From Candidatus Bipolaricaulota bacterium (GTDB taxonomy: Bacteria > Bipolaricaulota > Bipolaricaulia > RBG-16-55-9): a stretch of DNA of 5,710 bases. The stretch spans positions 1 through 5,710 of the forward strand of contig JAHEOA010000104.1 of assembly GCA_018609825.1 (NCBI GenBank), given 5' to 3'. The notes under the pieces are model-generated. The model did not search any database, was not told where the DNA came from, and worked only from the letters and a program-made list of their open reading frames with translations. Made by a program: the position numbers and the translations under genes. Within the stretch, counting starts at the first letter, position 1. Every line of letters starts with the position of its first letter. Below are positions 1-5,710 of this stretch, in pieces.

Positions 1-463
1 CGCTGCCGCCCGCGTAGCCCATGAAGCCGGCCCCGGACGAAATGTTGACGATCGTGCCTGCTTCCCGTTCGATCATGTGCGGCGCGACGGCCTTCGTGCA
101 GCGAACGAGGCCGAAGACGTTGACCGCGAAGAGCTCCTCAAAGTCAGCCATGGACAGCTCCGTGAATGCCTTGTGGCGCGCGAGGCCGGCGTTGTTGACG
201 AGCAGGTCGATTCGGCCGTACGCATCGAGCGTTCGGTCCACCAGGGCCTGCACGTCCGCATCGCTCGTGACATCGGCTTGAACGGGAAGGGCTTCGCCGC
301 TGTTGGATCGAATCCGCTCGGCAATCGTCTCCAGTTGATCGCCGCGTCGAGCGGCCACCACGACCTTCGCCCCGCCCAATGCCAGATGTTCGGCAATGGC
401 CTGGCCGATGCCCGAGCTGGCGCCGGTCACAATGCTCGCCTGGTCTCGCAGTGGAATGCTCAT
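1..463 (-). CDS. Short-chain dehydrogenase/reductase (SDR), N-terminal part, cut by window edge
   Basis: NAD(P)-dependent oxidoreductase of the classical SDR family; the substrate cannot be told. About 154 residues are visible before the left edge cuts the gene. Seen in the protein: the Rossmann cofactor motif TGASSGIG at residues 13-20, an ADV triplet at 63-65, the NNAG motif at 90-93, Asn115 in the position of the structural/catalytic Asn, and the active-site strand NISS with Ser143 as the likely catalytic serine. The catalytic Tyr normally sits 13 residues after that Ser, at about residue 156, just outside the window; the YxxxK motif is therefore not visible. Two arginines (39-40) follow strand beta-2 with no acidic residue at its end, which in this family tends to favour NADP(H); this is inference. 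The ATG at 461-463 is supported by a strong ribosome binding site six bases upstream. It lies 37 bases after the lipoate-transferase gene, same strand. Family assignment is secure; specific function is unknown. Confidence 0.93.
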   Translation of the reverse strand, partial: MSIPLRDQASIVTGASSGIGQAIAEHLALGGAKVVVAARRGDQLETIAERIRSNSGEALPVQADVTSDADVQALVDRTLDAYGRIDLLVNNAGLARHKAFTELSMADFEELFAVNVFGLVRCTKAVAPHMIEREAGTIVNISSGAGFMGYAGGS

Positions 464-469
464 GTCGTC

Positions 470-477
470 CACCTCCT
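470..477 (-). promoter_or_regulatory. Strong Shine-Dalgarno site of the SDR gene
   Basis: Read on the minus strand this is AGGAGGTG, a near-perfect match to the anti-Shine-Dalgarno sequence, six bases before the ATG at 463. It fixes the SDR start and is the best ribosome binding site in the window. The gene just upstream in transcription has no clear site. Confidence 0.85.
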
Positions 478-500
478 CGCGTCGATGGGAAGATGTGCCC

Positions 501-1256
501 CTACAGCACGACGGTCTCGCGCAACTCGCGAGCCCGCTCGCGTTCGGCGTCCGTTACGTCATCGCGCTCCATCGGTCCCAATGTCGCCTCATATCCCTGG
601 GCCAGCCCTTCGACGACCTCATCTATCTGAACGGGGCGTTGGAGGGCCTCCCGCAGCGTGATCATCGTCTCGGCGCGCAAGTCCATGGGATCGCCGGCGC
701 GCTCGTAGAACTCCCCGACGATTCGGACCATGTCCTCGATGTCGCAGTCGACCATCGCCGTGCCGTGGACGATCATGTAGGAACGCTTCTGGACCTGGGC
801 CGTGCCGACGAGCTTGCGCTCGCCGATGGCCAGATCGTAGGGGCCGTCGCAGAACGCCCCCTCCACGTGCCTGAACGTGCTTTCCAGGTCGAGTTCCGCC
901 AAGCCGGCCATGAACCCCTCGGAGAACCTCCGGTAGGCTTCCGGCACGCCCATCCGTTCGCGCGGCGCCATGACGGAGAAGTTGAGATACCCCGTATCCT
1001 GCCAGACGGCCTTCCCCCCACTCAGGCGGCGAACAAGCCGGAATCCTGCGGCCTTCATCTGCTCGACCGCGCTCTGATAATGGGGAAGCTTGGTGTCGAA
1101 GCGGCCGAGGGCCAGGCACCGGCCGGGCCGCCAGAGGCGCACCGTGGGCGCGACCTCCCCGTAACCCACGCGCTCGGCGACCGCTTGGTCGAGGGCGTAG
1201 TTGATCGCCGGGTCGTCCGGCCTGTCGACGGTCAGCAGGCGCCAGGTCGTCGGCAT
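501..1256 (-). CDS. LipM-like octanoyltransferase / lipoate-protein ligase A family protein
   Basis: A 251-residue protein of the biotin/lipoate A/B ligase fold (BPL_LplA_LipB), which attaches octanoyl or lipoyl groups to a lysine of lipoyl domains (GcvH, E2 subunits) in the cytoplasm. Seen: RRLSGGKAVWQD at residues 76-87, the acyl-binding RRxxGG signature; Cys136 in an AFCDGPYDL context; the conserved lysine Lys148 in RKLVGTAQ; and an HG pair at 164-165. The Cys just before the GxKLVGxAQ strand is what LipM octanoyltransferases use as the acyl-enzyme nucleophile, which favours octanoyl transfer from acyl carrier protein over ATP-dependent ligation; this subtype is inferred. Oddity: the usual His of the GGxAVxHD motif is Gln86. 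I chose the ATG at 1256, which gives the usual family N-terminus; an in-frame GTG at 1271 would add five residues, and neither has a good Shine-Dalgarno site (GTGGGA before the ATG is weak). It lies 52 bases after the radical SAM gene. LplA-type ligase remains possible. Confidence 0.88.
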   Translation of the reverse strand: MPTTWRLLTVDRPDDPAINYALDQAVAERVGYGEVAPTVRLWRPGRCLALGRFDTKLPHYQSAVEQMKAAGFRLVRRLSGGKAVWQDTGYLNFSVMAPRERMGVPEAYRRFSEGFMAGLAELDLESTFRHVEGAFCDGPYDLAIGERKLVGTAQVQKRSYMIVHGTAMVDCDIEDMVRIVGEFYERAGDPMDLRAETMITLREALQRPVQIDEVVEGLAQGYEATLGPMERDDVTDAERERARELRETVVL

Positions 1257-1308
1257 GGTTGATCGTCCCACGATAGCAGACGGTTGGCGCGGACACTACG
1301 TCGACGGG

Positions 1309-3033
1309 CTAGGATCGCTGGAGCCGACGGCGGAGATAACGACCCGCGATACGGGCGATCTCGCTCAGGCGGAAGTTGACGACGTGGCGACGCCAGAACA
1401 GCTCCCGCTTGTCGCAGACGGTCGAGATGCTGTAGCGGGAGATCTCGCCCTTCAGTTGCTCCAGCGATTCGCGGCCGCCGGGGTTGCCGTTGGCCGAGGC
1501 GAGGCGGGCCTTCAGGTTCCGGGCCTCGCGGATGTGGCGAGCTACGGTCTGCCCCTGTTGCTGCGAGATGCGGCCGTGGATCAGCTTGAGGCGGTTGAGC
1601 CGCTCGGCGGCGTCGTAGGTCGCCTCCACGAGCTGGGCGCGCGTCATCCAAACGGTCTCGTAGTTGAGGATCTGCTCCCAGGTCGGCTGCACGAGCTGCT
1701 GGCGGTGCTCTTCCAGGCTTCTTGCGAAGAGCCGATAGCCGAACGCCTCGGGGTCCTCAAAGCCGCGACTGCCCGGATCGAGAAAGGGGCCCATGGGGGA
1801 GATGAAGCAGGAGAGGCGCTTGTCGTAGGTTTGAAAGAGCGTCTCGCAGTAGTCGATGGTGGCGTCGACGGACTCGGGCGTCTGGCGCGGCAGGCCGATC
1901 ATGAAGAACACGTCGACGCGCGTGCAACGCAGCGCGAGCGCGTCCTCGATGGTTCCCTCCATGGCCTCGTTGGTGAAGAACGTCGTCTCGTCCTGCATTC
2001 GACGGATCTCCGGGTCGTGGCTCTCCGGGCTCAGCTCGATGCTCCAGTGACGCACCGACTGATCGATGCGTTCCAGACAGTCACGGGACGGCATCGTGAA
2101 GAACTCGAAGATGACCTCGTTGGGCAGGTCTGCATCGCGCAGCCGATCGAGCACCTCGGTGGCATGCGCGTCACCCGCCTGGTTCAGATCGCCCACCAGG
2201 AAGATCGGGCCCCGGGACAGCCGGCTGATGTCGATCATGTTCTTGACGAGGTTGGCGGGGCTGCGATAGACGGGCCGCTGGCGCGAGGTCACGTGGCCGC
2301 AAGAGGTGCGCGAGCTGCCGCAGGTGACGCACTCGTGGGCACAGCCCTTGACGGTGAAGACGGCCGTGATGGGGTGTTGCCACCAGCCGTTGAACGGCAT
2401 GACGCTGTGGAGGTCGCGATAGCGCATGACCATGTCGACCATGCGATCGGGACGGATGTCGGCCATGTCGAGCGACGCCGGCATGCAGTCGAGCGGGTTC
2501 ACCTGGATCTCGTCGTCCGCCTTCCAGGTCAAGTTGGGGACCTCGCGGAGCGGTCGGTCGTCTCGCAGGCTCAACAACAGCTGCTCCAACGCCGGCTCGA
2601 CGCTGTCCCCGCGCAGCACGTAGTCGACCTGCGGATAGGTGATAAGCTCGCGGTGGAAGTAGCTCGAGGAGAGCCCGCCCATGATCACGGGCACGTTCGG
2701 ATGGATCTCTTTGACGATCTCGGCGACGGCCAAGGCACCGTGGGCGTGCGGCAGCCAGTGGAGGTCGATGCCGACGGCTTGCGGTTGCTGCTTGGCGAGG
2801 AACCTCGGCACGTCGAACGTGCGGTCGTTGAGCATCCGAAGCGCCAAATTGACGATCCGCACGTTCCAGTCACGGTTTTGGAGGTAGCTGGCCATGGTGA
2901 GGAAGCCGAGCGGATACATCTCAAAGACGGTCGAGGAGGGAATCAAGTCGCTGACGGGTCCGTACAGGATCGACTTCTTACGGAAGTCGTAGACGCTCGG
3001 CGGGTGGAGCAACAGCAGCTCGATGTCGTTCAT
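1309..3033 (-). CDS. B12-binding domain / radical SAM protein, possibly Ta0216-like family
   Basis: A 574-residue cytoplasmic protein predicted to bind a [4Fe-4S] cluster, S-adenosylmethionine and possibly cobalamin; substrate unknown. Domains: an N-terminal cobalamin-binding-like Rossmann region (about residues 1-165) with IELLLLHPP at the start, GIDLHWLPHAHG at 88-99 and a GG turn at 119-120; then a radical SAM barrel (about 220-420) with the CX3CX2C cluster motif at Cys231, Cys235 and Cys238 (positions 2320-2343) and a SIELSPES strand at 331-338, like the SAM-binding strand of this superfamily; then a helical, Arg- and Gln-rich tail (about 420-574) that I cannot assign. The long N-terminal conserved stretch (GPVSD, FEMYPLGF, RGDS) resembles, from memory, the group named for Thermoplasma Ta0216 (TIGR04190); treat that as tentative. 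It is not lipoyl synthase, which lacks a B12 domain and has two CX-rich cluster motifs. The start ATG lies 14 bases after the cdsA stop with no Shine-Dalgarno site, which suggests translational coupling. Confidence 0.9.
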   Translation of the reverse strand: MNDIELLLLHPPSVYDFRKKSILYGPVSDLIPSSTVFEMYPLGFLTMASYLQNRDWNVRIVNLALRMLNDRTFDVPRFLAKQQPQAVGIDLHWLPHAHGALAVAEIVKEIHPNVPVIMGGLSSSYFHRELITYPQVDYVLRGDSVEPALEQLLLSLRDDRPLREVPNLTWKADDEIQVNPLDCMPASLDMADIRPDRMVDMVMRYRDLHSVMPFNGWWQHPITAVFTVKGCAHECVTCGSSRTSCGHVTSRQRPVYRSPANLVKNMIDISRLSRGPIFLVGDLNQAGDAHATEVLDRLRDADLPNEVIFEFFTMPSRDCLERIDQSVRHWSIELSPESHDPEIRRMQDETTFFTNEAMEGTIEDALALRCTRVDVFFMIGLPRQTPESVDATIDYCETLFQTYDKRLSCFISPMGPFLDPGSRGFEDPEAFGYRLFARSLEEHRQQLVQPTWEQILNYETVWMTRAQLVEATYDAAERLNRLKLIHGRISQQQGQTVARHIREARNLKARLASANGNPGGRESLEQLKGEISRYSISTVCDKRELFWRRHVVNFRLSEIARIAGRYLRRRLQRS

Positions 3034-3047
3034 AGGCGAGGGTCAGC

Positions 3048-3866
3048 TTACAGCGGTGCCCAGCCGGCGACCATGACGAGATACGTGTGGAACGCGGGCA
3101 GGGCGAACAGCAGCGCGTCGATTCGATCCAACACGCCGCCGTGGCCGGGAAAGAGCGTGCCCGTATCTTTGACCCCGGCCATGCGTTTGAGCCACGACGC
3201 GAAAAGGTCGCCGACTTGCGCCGCGGCGCTGACGACCATGGCGATGGCCAATCCGTGCAGGCCCCAGGGAAGCCAGATCATGGACAACAGTCCAACGGCG
3301 AGCGCCGCCAAGCCACCGCCGGCGACGCCCTCCCAGCTCTTCTTGGGGCTGAGCGTCGGCGCCATGCGGTGTCGCCCCCAGCGCGAGCCGACCAGATAGG
3401 CTCCGCTGTCGTAGCTCCACACCAGCGCCAGCAGCGTGAGCACGAGCTTCAGCCCCACGATGCTGGGGCTGTTGACGAACGGAACGAGGAACGAGGCCAG
3501 GAACGGCAGATAGACCAGGCCGACGGCTCCCGTCAACCCGGATTGAATGGGGTGGGGTTGCCCGACTTGGGCCAGCCCAACCAGCGCCATGCCGCCCGCC
3601 AGCACGCCAATCGTCGCCAGGGGATTGCCCAGGGCGCCGTAGGCGACCAGCGAGGCGCCGCTCACCGCGGCAAAGATCCAGCGATCGAGCGGGCAATCCA
3701 TGGCGTGCGCCAAGCCCGCGTACTCCCAGGCGGCGACGCCCACCAGCCCGGCCAGCGGCAGGGCCAAAAGCCAGAACGAGCTCAGCGCATGGGCCAGCCA
3801 GAGCCAGCCAATGGCCAGCGGAATTCCGACGGCGACGGTCAGCGCGCGCCGGGTCAAGTCCGACAT
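3048..3866 (-). CDS. cdsA: Phosphatidate cytidylyltransferase (CDP-diacylglycerol synthase)
   Basis: Integral membrane enzyme that makes CDP-diacylglycerol from phosphatidate and CTP, the branch-point precursor of bacterial phospholipids. The protein is 272 residues from the chosen start, normal for the family. Most of it is hydrophobic, consistent with about eight membrane segments. The C-terminal family signature is intact: SxxKR at 224-228, KD at 233-234, then PGHGGVLDRID at 240-250, including the metal-binding DRxD. Upstream lie the conserved SPKKSWEG segment (173-180) and an Asp in QVGD (220). The reading frame extends to an ATG at 3899, but that start would overlap uppS by about 20 bases and add an atypical charged leader. 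The ATG at 3866 gives the usual short basic N-terminus (SDLTRRALT) before the first membrane helix and leaves 10 bases after the uppS stop. Neither start has a clear Shine-Dalgarno site, so coupling to uppS translation is likely. Confidence 0.96.
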   Translation of the reverse strand: MSDLTRRALTVAVGIPLAIGWLWLAHALSSFWLLALPLAGLVGVAAWEYAGLAHAMDCPLDRWIFAAVSGASLVAYGALGNPLATIGVLAGGMALVGLAQVGQPHPIQSGLTGAVGLVYLPFLASFLVPFVNSPSIVGLKLVLTLLALVWSYDSGAYLVGSRWGRHRMAPTLSPKKSWEGVAGGGLAALAVGLLSMIWLPWGLHGLAIAMVVSAAAQVGDLFASWLKRMAGVKDTGTLFPGHGGVLDRIDALLFALPAFHTYLVMVAGWAPL

Positions 3867-3876
3867 GGCGGACGGG

Positions 3877-4641
3877 TTATCTCTTGGGGATGGCCCCATA
3901 CTTGCGGCTGCGGCCGCCGTAGGTCTCCAAGGCGGTCAGGAGATGATCGGGGGTGAAGTCGGGCCAGAGCGTCTCGGCCACCCAGAACTCGGCGTAGGCG
4001 ATCTGCCACAACAGGAAGTTGCTGACGCGCTCCTCGCCGCTGGTGCGGATGAGCAGGTCGGGATCGGGAATCTCGGCGGTGTAGAGGTAGCGCTTGAAGA
4101 CGTCCTCGTCGAGCGGCGCGCCGTTGAGGCGCCCGTCGAGCTTGTCGCGCACGATCGACTCGACCGCGCGGAGGATCTCCTGGCGCCCGCCGTAGTTGAA
4201 GGCGATGTTGAGATGAAAGCGATCATTGTGGGCCGTGCGCTGCTCGGCGCGTCGAATCTCTCGTTGCAACGAGTCGGTCAGGCCTCCCAGATTGCCGAGC
4301 ACCCGGAGCCGCGCGCCGCGTTCCATGAGCTTGTCGACCTTCTCGTCGAGGAACTGTCGGATGAGGCCCATGAGGTAGTCCACTTCCGCGGGCGGCCGGT
4401 GCCAGTTCTCCGTGGAGAACGCGAAGAGCGTCAGATAGGGAATGTCCAGCTCGTCAGCGATGAACTCCGCCATGCGCTCGGCCGTCTCCATGCCGCGCCG
4501 GTGGCCCTCGGTGCGGCGCAGGCCGCGGTTCTCGGCCCAGCGGCCGTTGCCGTCCATGATGATGGCGATGTGCTGCGGCAGTTGCCTGGCCTGAACGGTC
4601 GCCAGTCGATCCGCTTGTGCCCCTGACGGTTCCGAACTCAC
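3877..4641 (-). CDS. uppS: Undecaprenyl diphosphate synthase (cis-prenyltransferase)
   Basis: Condenses isopentenyl diphosphate units onto farnesyl diphosphate in the cis configuration to make the C55 lipid carrier needed for peptidoglycan and other envelope glycans. The 254-residue protein has all family hallmarks: HIAIIMDGNGRWA at residues 24-36 with the catalytic Asp30, TEGHRRG at 44-50, the TLFAFSTENW segment at 71-80, the FNYGGR motif at 148-153, and the C-terminal signature DPDLLIRTSGEERVSNFLL at 193-211 with its pyrophosphate-binding arginines. The first 20 residues are a polar, unconserved extension before the core. The start codon is GTG, chosen because a strong GGGGAGG site lies seven bases upstream and the next in-frame Met is inside the catalytic motif. 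It sits 36 bases after valS and 10 bases before cdsA. Product chain length (C55 against another cis-polyprenyl length) cannot be read from sequence; the role is taken from the family and the cdsA neighbour. Confidence 0.97.
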   Translation of the reverse strand: MSSEPSGAQADRLATVQARQLPQHIAIIMDGNGRWAENRGLRRTEGHRRGMETAERMAEFIADELDIPYLTLFAFSTENWHRPPAEVDYLMGLIRQFLDEKVDKLMERGARLRVLGNLGGLTDSLQREIRRAEQRTAHNDRFHLNIAFNYGGRQEILRAVESIVRDKLDGRLNGAPLDEDVFKRYLYTAEIPDPDLLIRTSGEERVSNFLLWQIAYAEFWVAETLWPDFTPDHLLTALETYGGRSRKYGAIPKR

Positions 4642-4648
4642 CCGTGAT

Positions 4649-4655
4649 CCTCCCC
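4649..4655 (-). promoter_or_regulatory. Shine-Dalgarno site of uppS, fixing a GTG start
   Basis: On the minus strand this reads GGGGAGG, seven bases before the GTG at 4641. It decides the start codon of uppS, which has no usable ATG upstream of its catalytic motif. Confidence 0.8.
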
Positions 4656-4677
4656 CATCGATGTTGTCATCTCGTCC

Positions 4678-5710
4678 TCAGGCGTGGGCTCCCAACGACG
4701 CCAGGTTCTCCTCAAGTCGGGACACCTTGGCCGAGAGCTCCTCGGCCCGTGCCTTCTCGCGGTCGACGATCTCGCGCGGGGCCTTCTCCAAAAAGTCCGT
4801 GTCCTCCAGCTTGCGCCGCGTCTGCTCCAGCTGGGTGCGCGCGTCCTCCAGCTCGCTGGCGAGCAGGTCACGTTGCTCGTCCAGGTCGATGATGCCCTCC
4901 AGGGGCAGCAGCAGCTCGGCCCGTTGGAGCACGCGTCGGGCCGCATAGCTGGGGCGTTCGAGGTCCGGGCCGGTCTCCAGTGACTCCACCTTGGCGAGCG
5001 TGCGGAAGTAATGCTCGTGATCACGGCACAGCGATTGCAGCGCGTCGTCCTCGGTGCGCACCAGCGCCCGGAGCTGGGTCTCGGGGGGAACCTTCAGTTC
5101 GCTGCGCAGCGTCCGGATCCCCACGATCAGTTCCTGGAGCGCGGCCATGTCGCGCTCGGCTTGGGCATCCCGTCGCTCGTCCCCAGACGCCGGGAACGGC
5201 GCGATCATAACGCTTTCGGCGTCCGTTCCGGGAAGCACCTGCCAGAGCTCCTCGGTGATGAAGGGCACCATGGGATGCAGCATCTTCAGGCTCTCGCGCA
5301 GCGTCAACTGGAGAACGCGTTGAGCTGCCCGACGATCCTCGGGATGGGACTCGTCATTCAATCGAGGTTTGATCAGCTCCAGATACCAGTCGCAGACGTC
5401 GTGCCAGACGAAGTCGTAGAGCCGCTCGCCCACGACGTTGAAGTCGTAGCTGTCCATGTGCGAACGAACGGTCTCGATCGTCTGCGCGAGCGAGGACAGC
5501 ATCCAGCGGTCCTCCAACTTGAGCGGCAAGTCCCTCGGGTCGCTGGTTGTCTCTTCGAAATCCTCCAAATGCATGAGCGCAAAGCGCGTCGCGTTCCAGA
5601 TTTTGTTCAGGAACCGCCGCGCGCCGTCGATGTCGTTCTCGTCCAGCTTCAAATCCTGGCTCTTGGACATGCCCGAGGCCAGCGTGAACCGGACGGCGTC
5701 CATGCCGTAC
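4678..5710 (-). CDS. valS: Valyl-tRNA synthetase, C-terminal part, cut by window edge
   Basis: Cytoplasmic class I aminoacyl-tRNA synthetase that charges tRNA-Val. Only the last 343 or so residues are visible; the catalytic Rossmann core with HIGH and KMSKS and the editing domain lie outside the window. Counting from Met at 5703, the fragment opens with YGMDAVRFTLAS, the end of the catalytic core, then the helical anticodon-binding domain with RFLNKIWNATRF (30-41), DWYLELIKPRL (105-115) and HPMVPFITEELWQVLP (143-158). The C-terminal tail, about residues 265-341, is the ValRS-specific coiled coil: LPLEGIIDL, long runs of Glu, Leu and Arg, then KLEDTDFLEKAPREIVDRE. This coiled coil separates ValRS from the related IleRS and LeuRS. 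The stop is TGA at 4678-4680, 36 bases before uppS on the same strand. The MSKS at residues 12-15 of the fragment is not the catalytic loop, because it falls after the core-terminal DAxRFTLAS segment. Confidence 0.96.
   Translation of the reverse strand, partial: YGMDAVRFTLASGMSKSQDLKLDENDIDGARRFLNKIWNATRFALMHLEDFEETTSDPRDLPLKLEDRWMLSSLAQTIETVRSHMDSYDFNVVGERLYDFVWHDVCDWYLELIKPRLNDESHPEDRRAAQRVLQLTLRESLKMLHPMVPFITEELWQVLPGTDAESVMIAPFPASGDERRDAQAERDMAALQELIVGIRTLRSELKVPPETQLRALVRTEDDALQSLCRDHEHYFRTLAKVESLETGPDLERPSYAARRVLQRAELLLPLEGIIDLDEQRDLLASELEDARTQLEQTRRKLEDTDFLEKAPREIVDREKARAEELSAKVSRLEENLASLGAHA

Larger units (their letters stand above)
1..5710 (-). other. Probable co-directional transcription unit (valS-uppS-cdsA-rSAM-lipM-like-SDR)
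   Basis: Six genes in a row share one strand with gaps of 36, 10, 14, 52 and 37 bases. I see no stem-loop followed by a T run and no clear -35/-10 pair in any gap, which favours a single transcript. This is inferred from spacing only. The 52-base gap between the radical SAM and lipoate-transferase genes is the widest and the most likely place for an internal promoter. The SDR and uppS have strong ribosome binding sites; cdsA, the radical SAM gene and the lipoate-transferase gene do not, as would fit coupled translation for the two with the tightest gaps. Confidence 0.6.

Noticed and set aside
73..396. A 107-codon minus-strand frame inside the SDR region
   Set aside because: It is in a different frame from the SDR, whose frame (start at 463) carries TGASSGIG, NNAG and NISS; the alternative frame is Ser/Arg-rich without motifs.
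396..1262. A 288-codon plus-strand frame opposite the lipoate-transferase gene
   Set aside because: It mirrors the minus-strand gene, has no ribosome binding site or family motif, and runs into the SDR gene.
1257..1308. Possible terminator or promoter between the radical SAM and lipoate-transferase genes
   Set aside because: Apart from a short GTCGAC palindrome there is no stable stem with a following T run and no recognisable -35/-10 pair.
1309..3033. Radical SAM gene as lipoyl synthase (LipA), suggested by the lipoylation neighbour
   Set aside because: LipA is about 300 residues, has a second CX4CX5C cluster motif and no B12-binding domain. This protein is 574 residues with a single CX3CX2C motif.
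1201..3399. A 732-codon open frame on the plus strand
   Set aside because: It lies antisense to the radical SAM gene and to parts of the lipoate-transferase and cdsA genes, whose minus-strand products carry clear family motifs. Its translation is low-complexity, rich in Val, Asp, His, Arg and Ala, with no recognisable domain. Long antisense frames are common in GC-rich coding DNA.
3087..4626. Two further long plus-strand frames (3087-3956 and 3700-4626)
   Set aside because: They are antisense to cdsA and uppS, show no domain, and cross gene boundaries of well-supported genes.
5659..5670. MSKS in the ValRS fragment, resembling the KMSKS catalytic loop
   Set aside because: It comes after the DAxRFTLAS segment that follows the true KMSKS loop, so it is a chance resemblance in the linker to the anticodon-binding domain.

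Overview
The window is a compact, GC-rich bacterial segment in which every gene I can support lies on the minus strand, so transcription runs from right to left. In that order the genes are: the C-terminal part of valyl-tRNA synthetase (valS, cut by the right edge), undecaprenyl diphosphate synthase (uppS), phosphatidate cytidylyltransferase (cdsA), a B12-binding/radical SAM protein, a lipoate/octanoate transferase of the LipM/LplA superfamily, and the N-terminal half of a short-chain dehydrogenase/reductase (SDR, cut by the left edge). Intergenic gaps are about 10 to 52 bases. No gap shows a convincing terminator or promoter, so one long transcription unit is the simplest reading. No stretch over 300 bases lacks a gene. 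I see no tRNA, rRNA, CRISPR array, insertion sequence or notable repeat.

uppS-cdsA is a classic bacterial pairing: it makes the C55 lipid carrier for cell-wall synthesis and the CDP-diacylglycerol precursor of phospholipids. The usual neighbours of this pair in many bacteria (frr upstream, dxr and rseP downstream) are absent. Instead valS precedes it, and a B12/radical SAM gene and a lipoylation gene follow it. The radical SAM protein is the least explained gene. Its N-terminal half resembles, from memory, the group named after the Thermoplasma protein Ta0216; its substrate is not known to me. The ligase-like protein carries a cysteine where LipM-type octanoyltransferases have their nucleophile, so it may make octanoyl-protein by transfer rather than by ATP-dependent ligation of free lipoate.

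The organism cannot be named from this sequence. High GC, the LipM-like enzyme and a radical SAM type shared with archaea would suit a Chloroflexota-like or other deep-branching, possibly uncultured bacterium, but this is a weak inference. The genes are mostly ordinary housekeeping. The clearest candidate for something undescribed is the B12/radical SAM gene and its fixed place, if it is fixed, between lipid synthesis and lipoylation genes.
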